Of a DNA stretch of 64,000 nt, positions 56,129-64,000 are shown in pieces. Both the position numbers and the translations under genes were made by a program. Every line of letters begins with the position of its first letter. The stretch's first letter is position 1. The notes under the pieces are model-generated. The model saw nothing but the letters and a program-made list of their open reading frames with translations, was not told the origin of the DNA and did not search any database. Source of the DNA: Paucisalibacillus globulus DSM 18846 (GTDB lineage: Bacteria; Bacillota; Bacilli; Bacillales; Amphibacillaceae); NCBI RefSeq assembly GCF_000482485.1, contig NZ_AXVK01000020.1:148570-212569 (forward strand). Direction: 5' to 3'.

Positions 56129-56548
56129 AAACTGCGCGGTAACTACTTATTTGATGTTGAGCAACGCACCCGCGGGGGAAATACACTTCGCTTTCCGTGG
56201 GCGGCTGGAGAGCCTCCTCATTCCTTCGTCGTTGCGGGGTCTCACCTAGACCTGTCCTCCCACAGGAGTCTCCGTATATTTCCCCCGCTGATGAAGTTTT
56301 GAATTAGAATGACAGCACTTATTACTGAAAATATGTGATAAAACAATCAATATTTAGAAAAACCAAACTAGCGCAGGCAGAATACGTAGACTCCTGCGGG
56401 AACAGCACGTGTCCGAAGACCCCGCAGCGGCGAACTTTCCGCGAGGAGGCTGAGGCCGTGCCCGCGAAAAGCGAAGTATTCTGCCGGAGCGATGTCATCG
56501 CACAAACTTTCACTAAGTAAGAATCAAGAAAGATTGTTACCGCGCAGT
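56129..56548. repeat. Nested palindromic repeat element, copy 3 (most complete)
   Basis: This element lies in the 628-nt gap between yqgW and the LTA synthase gene. Outer perfect 13-bp inverted repeat ACTGCGCGGTAAC (56131–56143) / GTTACCGCGCAGT (56536–56548). Left module bounded by GCGGGGGAAATA (56172–56183) / TATTTCCCCCGC (56277–56288). Right module bounded by GGCAGAATAC (56376–56385) / GTATTCTGCC (56476–56485). The left module is an inverted relative of the right one (both contain GGAGACTCCTG- and GACCCCGCA-like blocks). No convincing gene inside. Confidence 0.88.
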
Positions 56549-56608
56549 CTATTCAAATTGTGTTAAAATATATTGTTGAAAACAGCTATTCTTATATGCA
56601 GTATTAGA

Positions 56609-56640
56609 AAAAAACGATCTGCGCTAGCAAATCGTTTTTT
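56609..56640 (-). terminator. Terminator of the LTA synthase gene
   Basis: AAAAAACGAT / ATCGTTTTTT stem with a 12-nt loop, 6 nt after the stop codon. Confidence 0.85.
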
Positions 56641-56645
56641 ACTAT

Positions 56646-58526
56646 TTAATATTTTTCTTTAAATTCAACAAACCGGAATAAATCACCATAAATAATATCA
56701 TCTGAATAACCAAGTTCTTTTTTTACAGTTTCACTTAACACTGTACAAGATTCTGAAGTTGCTTCGTCTAAAACTTCTCCACTATTAAAGTCATAACAAC
56801 TTTCATTTGTATAGATAAAGTCCTCTGTAATGAAATCACCATTTCTTAATGCAATGTAGTCTTTTCGATTTTCATTAAATAAATCATTACCAAAATAGAT
56901 ATCACTTTCCACTTCAATTCCTAGCAAATTAAGAATTGTAGGTTTCATATCTATTTGACCTGATATAGTAGATTTTGTTTCTCCCTTGCCATGTCCGGGT
57001 ATATGAATAAATAAAGGTACACGCTGTAATTGAACATGATCGTAAGGTGTAATTTCCTCTTTATCAAGGTATAAACTCATTGCTTTATTATGGTTTGAAC
57101 TTATTCCATAATGGTCACCCATAATAACAATAATCGAATCTTCATAAATACCAGCATCTTTTAACTGATTAAAGAAAAACTCAAGGGATTCGTCCATATA
57201 CCTAACTGTTGGAAAATAGTTATTTAATGTATTGGAATTTGAATCAAAACGATCAATTGATTTATCTTTTTCATCAAGTTCAAAAGGAAAATGATTTGTT
57301 AAGGTAATAAACTTCGCATAATAAGGCTCTTTTAAGGTTTTTAAATATTTCATTGATTGCTCAAAAAAAGGTTTATCCTTTAATCCCCAACCTATTTTGT
57401 TACTCTCATTTACTTCATAAGCCTCCACATCATAGAAATAATCAAAACCTATATTTGGATACATTTGATCACGATTGTAGAAACTATCATTATTTGCATG
57501 AAACATTGTCGTATAATAACCTTCATTACCCAGAATTTCTGGAAGTGCATGATAGTCATTTTGTGCATGGGTATAAAAAACTGCTCCTCTTGGTAATGGA
57601 TATAAAGAGTTTTCTACTAAAAACTCCGAATCAGAAGTTTTACCCTGTTCTGTTTGGTGATAGAAGTTTTCGAAATAGTAAGTGTCCTCATCTTCTACTA
57701 AACTATTTAAAAATGGAGTAACTTCTTGACCATTCACTGTATTATTAATGACGAAACTTTGTAATGATTCAGCAGAAATAAATATGACATTCTTTCCTTC
57801 TGCAACACCAAATAAATCCGACTTACCATTTTGATCAATTTCTGTATCAATATATTCTTTAATTGCTGGTAATTCACTGCCATCAGCAAAAACATGTTGT
57901 GTTTTAACTTTTGAATGAAGAACTGCATCATAAACATGATAATTAAATAACCCAATATATTTGACTAGGTATTCTCGATCGAATGCTCGAGTAAATAATT
58001 GCGGTCTTTCCATTTCAGCTAAGAAAAAGTTGCCTACCATTAGTGCTAGAGAAAGAGCTAATGCAAATACCTTACCGCTTCTTGGATAATTTGTTACCAC
58101 TGTTTTCTGACGTTTTTTACTTAGATACCAAATTGCAACTACATCAGCAAATAGTAATATATCGTATACTTTTATCAGTGATAAAATACTCGATCCTAAA
58201 TCACCTGCATTACCACCCTGCATTAGTTGTGGAATAGTAATGAAGTCAGAAAATGAACGATAGAATACTAGATTTGCGTAAATAATCAGTGTTCCGATTA
58301 ATACAGTATATCGTAAATATTTCATTTGTCTTTCAGGTTTCCTAATCCATACACTTAAAGCAAATATTAAGAAAGCCGACACAAATGGGTTAATAAAGAG
58401 AATAAACTCTTGCATTGTGTTTTCCAGTTCAAGACTAAATAAAAATCGATATACAAAATAAGTTTTAATTCCAAACAATATCGTCGTTGTGACATATAAA
58501 GGAAGCTTGAGTCCTCTTATATTCAT
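56646..58526 (-). CDS. LTA synthase family protein (LtaS/YqgS type)
   Basis: A 626-residue glycerol-phosphate transferase or primase that builds lipoteichoic acid from phosphatidylglycerol at the outer membrane face. Five N-terminal membrane helices (about 1–185), then an extracellular alkaline-phosphatase-fold domain: FISAESLQSFV with the Mn-binding Glu, catalytic Thr in HQTEQGKTSDSEF, and GDHYGISSNHN metal ligands. Position beside glcK-yqgQ points to the yqgS paralogue. Confidence 0.92.
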   Translation of the reverse strand: MNIRGLKLPLYVTTTILFGIKTYFVYRFLFSLELENTMQEFILFINPFVSAFLIFALSVWIRKPERQMKYLRYTVLIGTLIIYANLVFYRSFSDFITIPQLMQGGNAGDLGSSILSLIKVYDILLFADVVAIWYLSKKRQKTVVTNYPRSGKVFALALSLALMVGNFFLAEMERPQLFTRAFDREYLVKYIGLFNYHVYDAVLHSKVKTQHVFADGSELPAIKEYIDTEIDQNGKSDLFGVAEGKNVIFISAESLQSFVINNTVNGQEVTPFLNSLVEDEDTYYFENFYHQTEQGKTSDSEFLVENSLYPLPRGAVFYTHAQNDYHALPEILGNEGYYTTMFHANNDSFYNRDQMYPNIGFDYFYDVEAYEVNESNKIGWGLKDKPFFEQSMKYLKTLKEPYYAKFITLTNHFPFELDEKDKSIDRFDSNSNTLNNYFPTVRYMDESLEFFFNQLKDAGIYEDSIIVIMGDHYGISSNHNKAMSLYLDKEEITPYDHVQLQRVPLFIHIPGHGKGETKSTISGQIDMKPTILNLLGIEVESDIYFGNDLFNENRKDYIALRNGDFITEDFIYTNESCYDFNSGEVLDEATSESCTVLSETVKKELGYSDDIIYGDLFRFVEFKEKY

Positions 58527-58681
58527 AACATTTCCTCCTAAGAAACTACTGCTTTAATATATGTTTATTTATGCACATAGTAACGGCATATATGACAAAC
58601 AGAAAAAACATACTATATAATAAGACGATTTAAAATACAAAAAGGTTTCAAACATTTAACATTTAGTAGGAGAAAAATTAT

Positions 58682-59650
58682 TTATTCTATTATATTCTTC
58701 TTCACTAAGTAGGCTGCACCAATAATTCCAGCATCATTTCCTAACTCAGCAATTCTTAATTCACATGCCTCTCTCACTCTAGGCAAAGCATATTTTGTAA
58801 AGTATTTATTAATTGGTTGTAATAATTGATTGCCTGCCTTAGACACGCCTCCACCAATTAAAATTTTAGAAGGATTCAATGTTGTAGTTAAATTAGCTAA
58901 TGCGAAACCAATAACATTGGCTGTATGGGAAACAATTTGCTCACTATCCTCATCGCCAAGGGCAGCGAGTTCAAATACATCTTTTGATGTAATGGTATTA
59001 TTTTTCTGATAGATAGTCGCCAACTTACTTGTAGGTTTATCTTCAATAAGCTTTATTGCTTGTCGTGCAATCCCAGTTGCCGATGCAATTGTTTCCAAAC
59101 AACCTTTCCGCCCACAATTACAAAGATATCCATTTAAATCTACTGTAATATGTCCTATTTCTCCTGCTGTTCCGTTTGTACCATTTAAAATCTTTCCACC
59201 TGCGATGATACCACCGCCAACTCCAGTACCAAGTGTAACAGCAATTACATCATTTGCTTGCTTACCGGCACCCAACCAGTTCTCCCCAATTACCGCGATA
59301 TTGGCATCATTCTCAATAAAAACTGGTAAACCAGATTTATTAGACATATATTCTGAGAGATTAAAATTTCTCCACCCTAGATTTACTGCCTCATATACAT
59401 ACCCATTTTCGCCATCAATAAAACCGGGAGCACCAATTCCTATTCCAAGTACTTGATCTTGTTCCATGGATAGATCATTTAAAGTAGCTTTTACAGAATC
59501 CCATATATCATCGATAACTTTACCACCATCTTCTGATTTTCTAGTTTCAATTTCCCATTTTTTGATAATCTCGCCATCATCTTTTAGGAGGCCAATTTTA
59601 ACCGTAGTACCCCCTATATCTACTCCAACTATAATATTTTTATTCATCAT
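58682..59650 (-). CDS. glcK: Glucokinase (ROK family)
   Basis: A 322-residue ROK kinase phosphorylating glucose to glucose-6-phosphate. N-terminal phosphate loop VGVDIGGTTVKIGLL, active site ENDANIAVIGE, ROK zinc motif GHITVDLNGYLCNCGRKGCLE in part, and GGGVSKAG. ATG overlaps the yqgQ stop (ATGA), so the two are translationally coupled. Confidence 0.94.
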   Translation of the reverse strand: MMNKNIIVGVDIGGTTVKIGLLKDDGEIIKKWEIETRKSEDGGKVIDDIWDSVKATLNDLSMEQDQVLGIGIGAPGFIDGENGYVYEAVNLGWRNFNLSEYMSNKSGLPVFIENDANIAVIGENWLGAGKQANDVIAVTLGTGVGGGIIAGGKILNGTNGTAGEIGHITVDLNGYLCNCGRKGCLETIASATGIARQAIKLIEDKPTSKLATIYQKNNTITSKDVFELAALGDEDSEQIVSHTANVIGFALANLTTTLNPSKILIGGGVSKAGNQLLQPINKYFTKYALPRVREACELRIAELGNDAGIIGAAYLVKKNIIE

Positions 59651-59856
59651 TTCTCACCTTTTTCAGTATTAAGTCTGTTCATTTCTCTTCGCAGGATCAA
59701 TAGAGCTAAACGATAGTCATCAACATCAATGAATCCAAATTTATATAACTCTGTGATTTCACTTTGCATCAATTCCATATCGCTAAGCCTATTTCCGGTA
59801 TAAATAAAAGTTCCAAATCTTTTTAATATCTGTTGCACATCATAAACTGTATTCAT
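59647..59856 (-). CDS. yqgQ: YqgQ family small protein
   Basis: A 69-residue helical cytoplasmic protein (DUF910): DVQQILKRFGTFIYTGNRLSD and LYKFGFIDVDDYRLALLILR. Always upstream of glcK in Bacilli. Predicted nucleic-acid-binding fold, role unknown. Confidence 0.92.
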   Translation of the reverse strand: MNTVYDVQQILKRFGTFIYTGNRLSDMELMQSEITELYKFGFIDVDDYRLALLILRREMNRLNTEKGEK

Positions 59857-59976
59857 AAAATCACCAAATTATATTATACCAAACTTTGTTAAAAACCTGA
59901 AAGCAATTATTTCGATACAAAAGGACTTTTCTTGCACTGAATGAAATCAATCAACACTAGGGACTCCTTTAAAATT

Positions 59977-60008
59977 AAAAAACAGCCTTTTAAAGATAAG
60001 GCTGTTTT
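59977..60008. terminator. Hairpin terminator in the yqgQ–spoVAF gap
   Basis: AAAACAGCC / GGCTGTTTT arms with a 14-nt loop. It lies between two minus-strand genes, upstream of yqgQ and downstream of the germination gene's own terminator, and may back up that terminator. Confidence 0.6.
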
Positions 60009-60118
60009 CAAAAAGATCGTTGTTCATTACATAATTTGTATAAAGCACTCTTATTACTGGACAGTTTCCATCAACCCCGAATAGTATCAAAACAATAATC
60101 TTTTAAAAAAACATCCCA

Positions 60119-60154
60119 CAAAAAAAGACCCTAATCATTATCGATCAGGGTCTT
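60119..60154 (-). terminator. Terminator of the SpoVAF-like gene
   Basis: AAGACCCT / AGGGTCTT arms with an inner GAT/ATC extension, then TTTTTTTG on the minus strand. The hairpin begins inside the last codons of the gene, so the coding end and terminator overlap. Confidence 0.85.
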
Positions 60155-61595
60155 GTGGGTGTAATACCTTTGGTCTTTGTCTTTTGAGTGGGATAGGCGT
60201 ACGAATGAATACATCCCTGAATGCACGGAATGAAAATGGTAGAACCGGCCAAAAGTAAGGAATCTCAAATGACTTCATGCGGACGGTATATAAAATCCAA
60301 AGCATTGTACCTACCATATAGCCTATAACACCAAAGGCAGCTGTGGTTAACAGCAAGAATAGTCGTACAATACGATTGGCTAGACTCATTTCATAGCTTG
60401 GTGTAGCATAAGTACCAATTGCTGCAACAGCTAAATATAAAATTACCTCATAAGAGAATAAGCCCACTTCAATTGCCACCTGGCCTATTAAGATAGCAGC
60501 CACAAGACCAATAGCAGTAGCTAAGGATGTTGGTGTATGTATGGCAGCCATCCTTAACATATCAATTCCAATTTCAGCAATGAGAAATTGAAGCAAAATC
60601 GGTATGGCCCCTAATTCATTCGGTCCAATAAACTCCAAACCCTCTGGTAAAAGCTCAGGATTTACAGAAAATAAATAGTACAGTGGCAATATAAAGATAG
60701 ATGCCCAAACAGCAATAAATCTTACCAATCTTAAATAAGCTCCAATAATTGGCTTTTGTCGATATTCTTCTGCATGTTGTAAATGATGCCAATAGGTTGT
60801 AGGTGTAATCATTACACTTGGTGAACCATCAATGATAATCAATACATGCCCTTCATAAAGATGTGAAGCTGCAGTGTCAGGTCTTTCTGTATATCTTACA
60901 GTTGGAAATGGGTTCCAGTGCCTACCGCTTATATATTCTTCTACAGTCTTTTCTGCCATTGGTAGCCCGTCCGTATCAATTTCTTTTAATTTGTTTTTTA
61001 AGTCTTCAACCCTGCTTTGATCTGCAATATCTTCTATATAACAGATACAGATATCTGTTAACGATCTCCTACCAATCTGCATATACTCCATCCTTAGTGA
61101 ACGGTCTCTAACCCTTCTTCTAGTTAAAGCAGTATTAAATACAATAGTTTCCACATAACCGTCCCTTGATCCTCTTACAACCCTTTCTAAATCAGGCTCT
61201 CCTGGCGATCGTACAGGATAAGTTCTAGCATCAATTATAATTACCTTATTGACACCTTCAACAAGTAGTGCGGTCGGTCCACCTAATATTGTATCTGCAG
61301 CCTGATTCAAATCATCTACTTGATCTAATTCGATATAAGGCAAATATCGTTTTAATAGTTTAGTTAAAGCATCCGGCTCCAAATGGGATGGTTCAAGTTT
61401 AGCCAAAAACTTCATTAGTAAATGAAGAATATCATCCTTAGCAAACCCATCAATAAAGAACATAGACATTTTTCTACCTGCATATTCTAAGTCCAGATTC
61501 ACTAAGTCAAAGCTTTTATCTACTTGTAACCTTTCTTTCATATAAGAGTTATTTTCTTCATAGGTTGAAAATAGTGGCTGTTTTTCTTTTTCCAT
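60138..61595 (-). CDS. GerA-family spore germination protein, SpoVAF-like
   Basis: A 485-residue protein with a large N-terminal soluble domain (about 1–285) containing YPVRSPGEPDLERVVRGSRD, the GerA A-subunit signature, and four to five C-terminal membrane helices (IAVWASIFILPLYYLF onward). Length and sequence style are those of SpoVAF, which sits with nutrient receptors in the spore inner membrane, but here it stands alone without spoVA genes. ATG at 61595 follows GGAGGAATT; an ATG at 61619 is upstream of the site. A forespore promoter is expected but not clearly seen. Confidence 0.85.
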   Translation of the reverse strand: MEKEKQPLFSTYEENNSYMKERLQVDKSFDLVNLDLEYAGRKMSMFFIDGFAKDDILHLLMKFLAKLEPSHLEPDALTKLLKRYLPYIELDQVDDLNQAADTILGGPTALLVEGVNKVIIIDARTYPVRSPGEPDLERVVRGSRDGYVETIVFNTALTRRRVRDRSLRMEYMQIGRRSLTDICICYIEDIADQSRVEDLKNKLKEIDTDGLPMAEKTVEEYISGRHWNPFPTVRYTERPDTAASHLYEGHVLIIIDGSPSVMITPTTYWHHLQHAEEYRQKPIIGAYLRLVRFIAVWASIFILPLYYLFSVNPELLPEGLEFIGPNELGAIPILLQFLIAEIGIDMLRMAAIHTPTSLATAIGLVAAILIGQVAIEVGLFSYEVILYLAVAAIGTYATPSYEMSLANRIVRLFLLLTTAAFGVIGYMVGTMLWILYTVRMKSFEIPYFWPVLPFSFRAFRDVFIRTPIPLKRQRPKVLHPQDPDR

Positions 61596-61743
61596 AATTC
61601 CTCCAAATAATACTATCACTCAATATTCTAGTTTCTGCATAACCTTCAATTCTATGCAAAAGCCACTATACATAAACTAGCAGTTTATAGCATATAAATG
61701 AACAAACTATTATTTCTACTAAACGTCAGTAAGGGTGAATTTG

Positions 61744-62100
61744 ATGAAGAAAATAGTTATTTTTCTATTGTTTGTACTACTTACTACCATAGGTGTTTTC
61801 TTCGTAAAAGATAAGAGTAGTTCACCAACAATTACTTATTTCCCCATTGATTATGGGGAAAACGTTGAATATGCTAGGACCCTTCTTTCACTCTCTAATA
61901 GGAATGAAAAAGATCATTACGATATAACCTGGCAAGTTGAATCAAAGACGGAAATACCGATGTATATAAGACAAGATGTGTCTCTTCTCTTTAGTAATGG
62001 AGAACTACAAGGGATGCGAAGTAGATGGAGAGAAAATACGGATTCGATTTCTTTCACTGAAGAAATAATAAGTAATATTAGAAAAACTCGCATTCGCTAG
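61744..62100 (+). CDS. Small exported or membrane-anchored protein, unknown
   Basis: A 118-residue protein with an N-terminal signal or anchor helix (KKIVIFLLFVLLTTIGVFFV) and a short extracytoplasmic domain (IPMYIRQDVSLLFSNGELQG). ATG at 61744 follows AAGGGTGA. A terminator overlaps its last codons. It may be a shortened version of a longer family; it is the last ordinary gene before the IS element. Not recognised. Confidence 0.6.
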   Translation: MKKIVIFLLFVLLTTIGVFFVKDKSSSPTITYFPIDYGENVEYARTLLSLSNRNEKDHYDITWQVESKTEIPMYIRQDVSLLFSNGELQGMRSRWRENTDSISFTEEIISNIRKTRIR

Positions 62101-62125
62101 TCCTTTTGCGAATGTGTTAGTTTTT
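62089..62125 (+). terminator. Terminator after the small exported protein gene
   Basis: CGCATTCGC / GCGAATGTG (one G·T pair) with a 10-nt loop, then TTAGTTTTTCTT. Confidence 0.75.
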
Positions 62126-62349
62126 CTTATGTCGGCGGAAAGTTTTTTATACTCCCTCTATATACTAACGTTTTCTCTTGTTTTCTTCGTTTTTCTTAGA
62201 ATTTCATTTTAATTAAAAGAGATTATTAACTTTTTTATTTAAACTTACCAAAGAATATATAGCGATTATGCGAAAAAAGGTGTACGTAATAAGCCATTCT
62301 TTTCTTTTTCAAAAAAATGGAAATCTATTGTGTTATGATCGCACAATTA

Positions 62350-62520
62350 ATCCCACAATACTCATAGCGACAAACCCTCCCACATCTCACTGCGTCAAAT
62401 TGCGCATACATTCCTTCGTTCGGTCTATCCATGAAGTGGGGTCGGCAATGCTTTCCTCCAGGGTCATTGCCCGCTAGTATAAATATTTGCCGACTGCTCC
62501 GTGCTTCAGATGTTGTTATT
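62350..62520 (-). ncRNA. Structured non-coding segment beside the IS110 transposase, candidate bridge RNA
   Basis: The 487-nt gap after the transposase stop contains a GC-richer block with strong pairing: GTCGGCAA (about 62484–62491, minus strand) can pair with TTGCCGAC (62441–62448), while GGCAATG and CATTGCC form a competing inner hairpin; TGCG/CGCA and CCCCAC/GTGGG stems follow. IS110-family elements encode a bridge RNA in one non-coding end, downstream of the gene in the IS1111 group. Strand, limits and function are inference. Confidence 0.4.
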
Positions 62521-62587
62521 TACCCTATATAAATTTAAATGAAATTTGAAAAACTTTTAAAATCAGGAGTAACGCGTTAATTTTTAG

Positions 62588-63871
62588 TTAAGCTGCATTC
62601 TGCAAGCTAAAATGCGGTATATCATTCATCATTTTTTCCGGACTAAATGCCACTTGCTTTTTTCCTACGGTAAACAAAATTCGAATCAACTTGCAACACA
62701 ATGCAATTAATGATTGTTTCTTCTTCAAAGGATTTTCTTTTCTTGTTGTAAAATATTCATGTAATGCCTTAAATGCGGGGTTGTGATTCACTAATGGCAG
62801 AATGACCTTATACAACAGAGCACGTAGTTTTGGTCGCCCTCTTTTGGTGATTATCGTTCTGCCTTTCCATTTTCCAGAAGTGGCCAGCTTTAAATTCAAT
62901 CCTGCTAATTTAACAATTTGTTCCGGATGACTATAGTTATTTAGATCGCCTACTTCTGCCAAAAATGCAGCGACTGTAATGTCCCCTACACCTTTTATGT
63001 CTACCATTTCCTTTACACCAGGAATCGTTCTAGTAAGTCCCTCAATCATTTCCCACATTTCACGAATCTTTTCATGAAGAAGGACATATTGAGCCATTAG
63101 GGTTTTGATTTTGAACCTTGCCATCGTTTTACCTTCTAGAATTCCGATAGAATGACGAGCTATTTCTTTTAATTGTCGTACCTTTTTCAATCCAACTCCT
63201 CTTTTAACCTCTTTACGGATTTCTTGAAGAATGGTTATTTCATCTGTTTCTACTATTTCATCAGGAAACAAACCCATCTTTAAAACTTGCAAGGATGATT
63301 GGCCTTCCCAGTTCGCAAAGACAGTTGTATATTCTGGAAAATACCTGTCTATCCATTGGTGGACGCGTCCTTGTACTGCTTGAAGATCTTTCATTAATTG
63401 ATCATACATATTCATGCCTTCTCGAAGTTCTGCGTAAATTCCTTCTGGTAAATTCGGTTCAGAATAACGGCCATCTTGGACTAAACGTGAAATAACCCTG
63501 GCATCTTTTACGTCATTTTTGGTAGGAGAATTATCATCCAGCTCTTTTGATTTTTTCACATGAGCTGGATTTACGACAACAACCCTTTGGTGTTTCTCTT
63601 TTAACCAGTAAGCAAGTGGTAACCAATAATGGCCAGTAGGCTCCATACCAATAGTTCTATTACTCTTATAGTGTTCTGTGGATAATTCATCCATCCACAA
63701 CATAAAACGTTGAAAACCTTCAAAATTATTTTCAAAGTATATAGCTTTCCCAAATTGAATCCCTCGATTATCTTGGGCACGGGCAACATGCCTCTCTTTA
63801 GCAATGTCAACCCCAACAATCAAAGTTTCTTCCGTTAGTTGATTAATCTTTTCATTTTGTTTATAATTCAT
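62588..63871 (-). CDS. IS110 family transposase
   Basis: A 427-residue DEDD recombinase. N-terminal RuvC-like domain with acidic residues in LIVGVDIAKERHVAR, GMEPTGHYWLPL and KNDVKDARVISRL; a coiled-coil middle; C-terminal Transposase_20 domain with IPGVKEMVDIKGVGDITVAA and the serine region LATSGKWKG. ATG at 63871 follows CCAAGGAGGAC; an upstream start at 63967 would read through that site. Appears intact. Confidence 0.93.
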   Translation of the reverse strand: MNYKQNEKINQLTEETLIVGVDIAKERHVARAQDNRGIQFGKAIYFENNFEGFQRFMLWMDELSTEHYKSNRTIGMEPTGHYWLPLAYWLKEKHQRVVVVNPAHVKKSKELDDNSPTKNDVKDARVISRLVQDGRYSEPNLPEGIYAELREGMNMYDQLMKDLQAVQGRVHQWIDRYFPEYTTVFANWEGQSSLQVLKMGLFPDEIVETDEITILQEIRKEVKRGVGLKKVRQLKEIARHSIGILEGKTMARFKIKTLMAQYVLLHEKIREMWEMIEGLTRTIPGVKEMVDIKGVGDITVAAFLAEVGDLNNYSHPEQIVKLAGLNLKLATSGKWKGRTIITKRGRPKLRALLYKVILPLVNHNPAFKALHEYFTTRKENPLKKKQSLIALCCKLIRILFTVGKKQVAFSPEKMMNDIPHFSLQNAA

Positions 63872-64000
63872 GATAGTCCTCCTTGGTTTATTTAAGGGTC
63901 CATTTTTGCTGAACAGCTGTGGACACCTCGTATCATACCAAGGGGGCTTTTTTTGTACAACCTTCATTTTGCTTTATTACAGGAATGCTTTCCTAACTAC

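Larger units (their letters stand above)
62300..64000 (-). mobile_element. IS110-family insertion sequence, right part outside the window
   Basis: The element includes the transposase gene, a non-coding downstream end and at least 129 nt upstream of the gene reaching the window edge. IS110 elements lack clear inverted repeats and duplicate little or no target, so neither boundary can be set from this sequence; the left limit given is approximate. Confidence 0.6.

Noticed and set aside
56322..56520. Short frames on both strands inside repeat copy 3
   Set aside because: They arise from the GC-rich palindrome, mirror each other and lack ribosome sites.
62268..62477. A 69-residue plus-strand frame in the IS110 non-coding end
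   Set aside because: No ribosome site, biased composition, and it covers the structured non-coding block.
1..64000. CRISPR arrays, prophage modules, tRNA or rRNA genes
   Set aside because: No regularly spaced direct repeats, phage structural genes, cloverleaf sequences or rRNA segments were seen.

Overview
The window is a low-GC chromosomal segment from an endospore-forming, naturally competence-equipped member of the Bacillaceae. Gene order follows the Bacillus subtilis bkd–spo0A–acc–spoIIIA–efp–mntR–gcv–comG–yqg region, with differences that recall the Oceanobacillus/Virgibacillus/Ornithinibacillus group; the genus is an inference, since no rRNA gene is present. Most genes are on the minus strand.

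Layout. 0–10 kb: branched-chain amino acid catabolism. The minus-strand run is bcd-lpdV-bkdAA-bkdAB-bkdB, then brxB and yqjA, then a split B12-dependent methylmalonyl-CoA mutase (large subunit plus separate cobalamin subunit, cut by the window edge). A perfect CcpA (cre) site precedes the mutase and a near-perfect one precedes bcd. A Prli42-like membrane miniprotein lies between them on the plus strand. 10–20 kb: spo0A (sigma-H promoter, 0A boxes), spoIVB, recN, argR, tlyA, ispA, xseB, xseA, folD, nusB; dxs is absent from its usual place between tlyA and ispA. 20–28 kb: a palindromic repeat, yqhY-accC-accB, then the whole spoIIIAA-AH operon behind a sigma-E promoter. 28–32 kb: an accessory islet (GNAT acetyltransferase, a nonsense-split aminoglycoside-phosphotransferase-like gene, a VOC protein, an alpha/alpha-toroid protein) and a second, enlarged repeat copy. 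32–37 kb: efp, papA, yqhR, yqhP, yqhO, mntR. 37–42 kb: a PadR/DUF1048 pair, then the B12-dependent ribonucleotide reductase gene nrdJ, interrupted by a 1,149-nt group I intron that carries an HNH endonuclease gene. 42–50 kb: yqhL, the gcvT-gcvPA-gcvPB operon under a tandem glycine riboswitch, yqhH-yqhG, yqzE, aroK. 50–55 kb: the complete comGA-GG pseudopilus operon. 55–64 kb: yqgY, yqgX, yqgW, the third repeat copy, a YqgS/LtaS-type lipoteichoic acid synthase, glcK-yqgQ, a SpoVAF/GerA-family germination protein, a small exported protein, and an IS110-family insertion sequence running off the right edge.

Themes. Two B12-dependent systems (the mutase and NrdJ) share the window. Sporulation control (Spo0A), the SpoIVB checkpoint and the SpoIIIA channel are complete. 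The most unusual material is non-coding: the group I intron with well-formed P1, P2, P7 and P9 elements; a family of nested palindromes whose terminal inverted repeats covary between copies; and a structured non-coding end beside the IS110 transposase that is a candidate bridge-RNA locus. No CRISPR array, prophage, tRNA or rRNA gene was seen.
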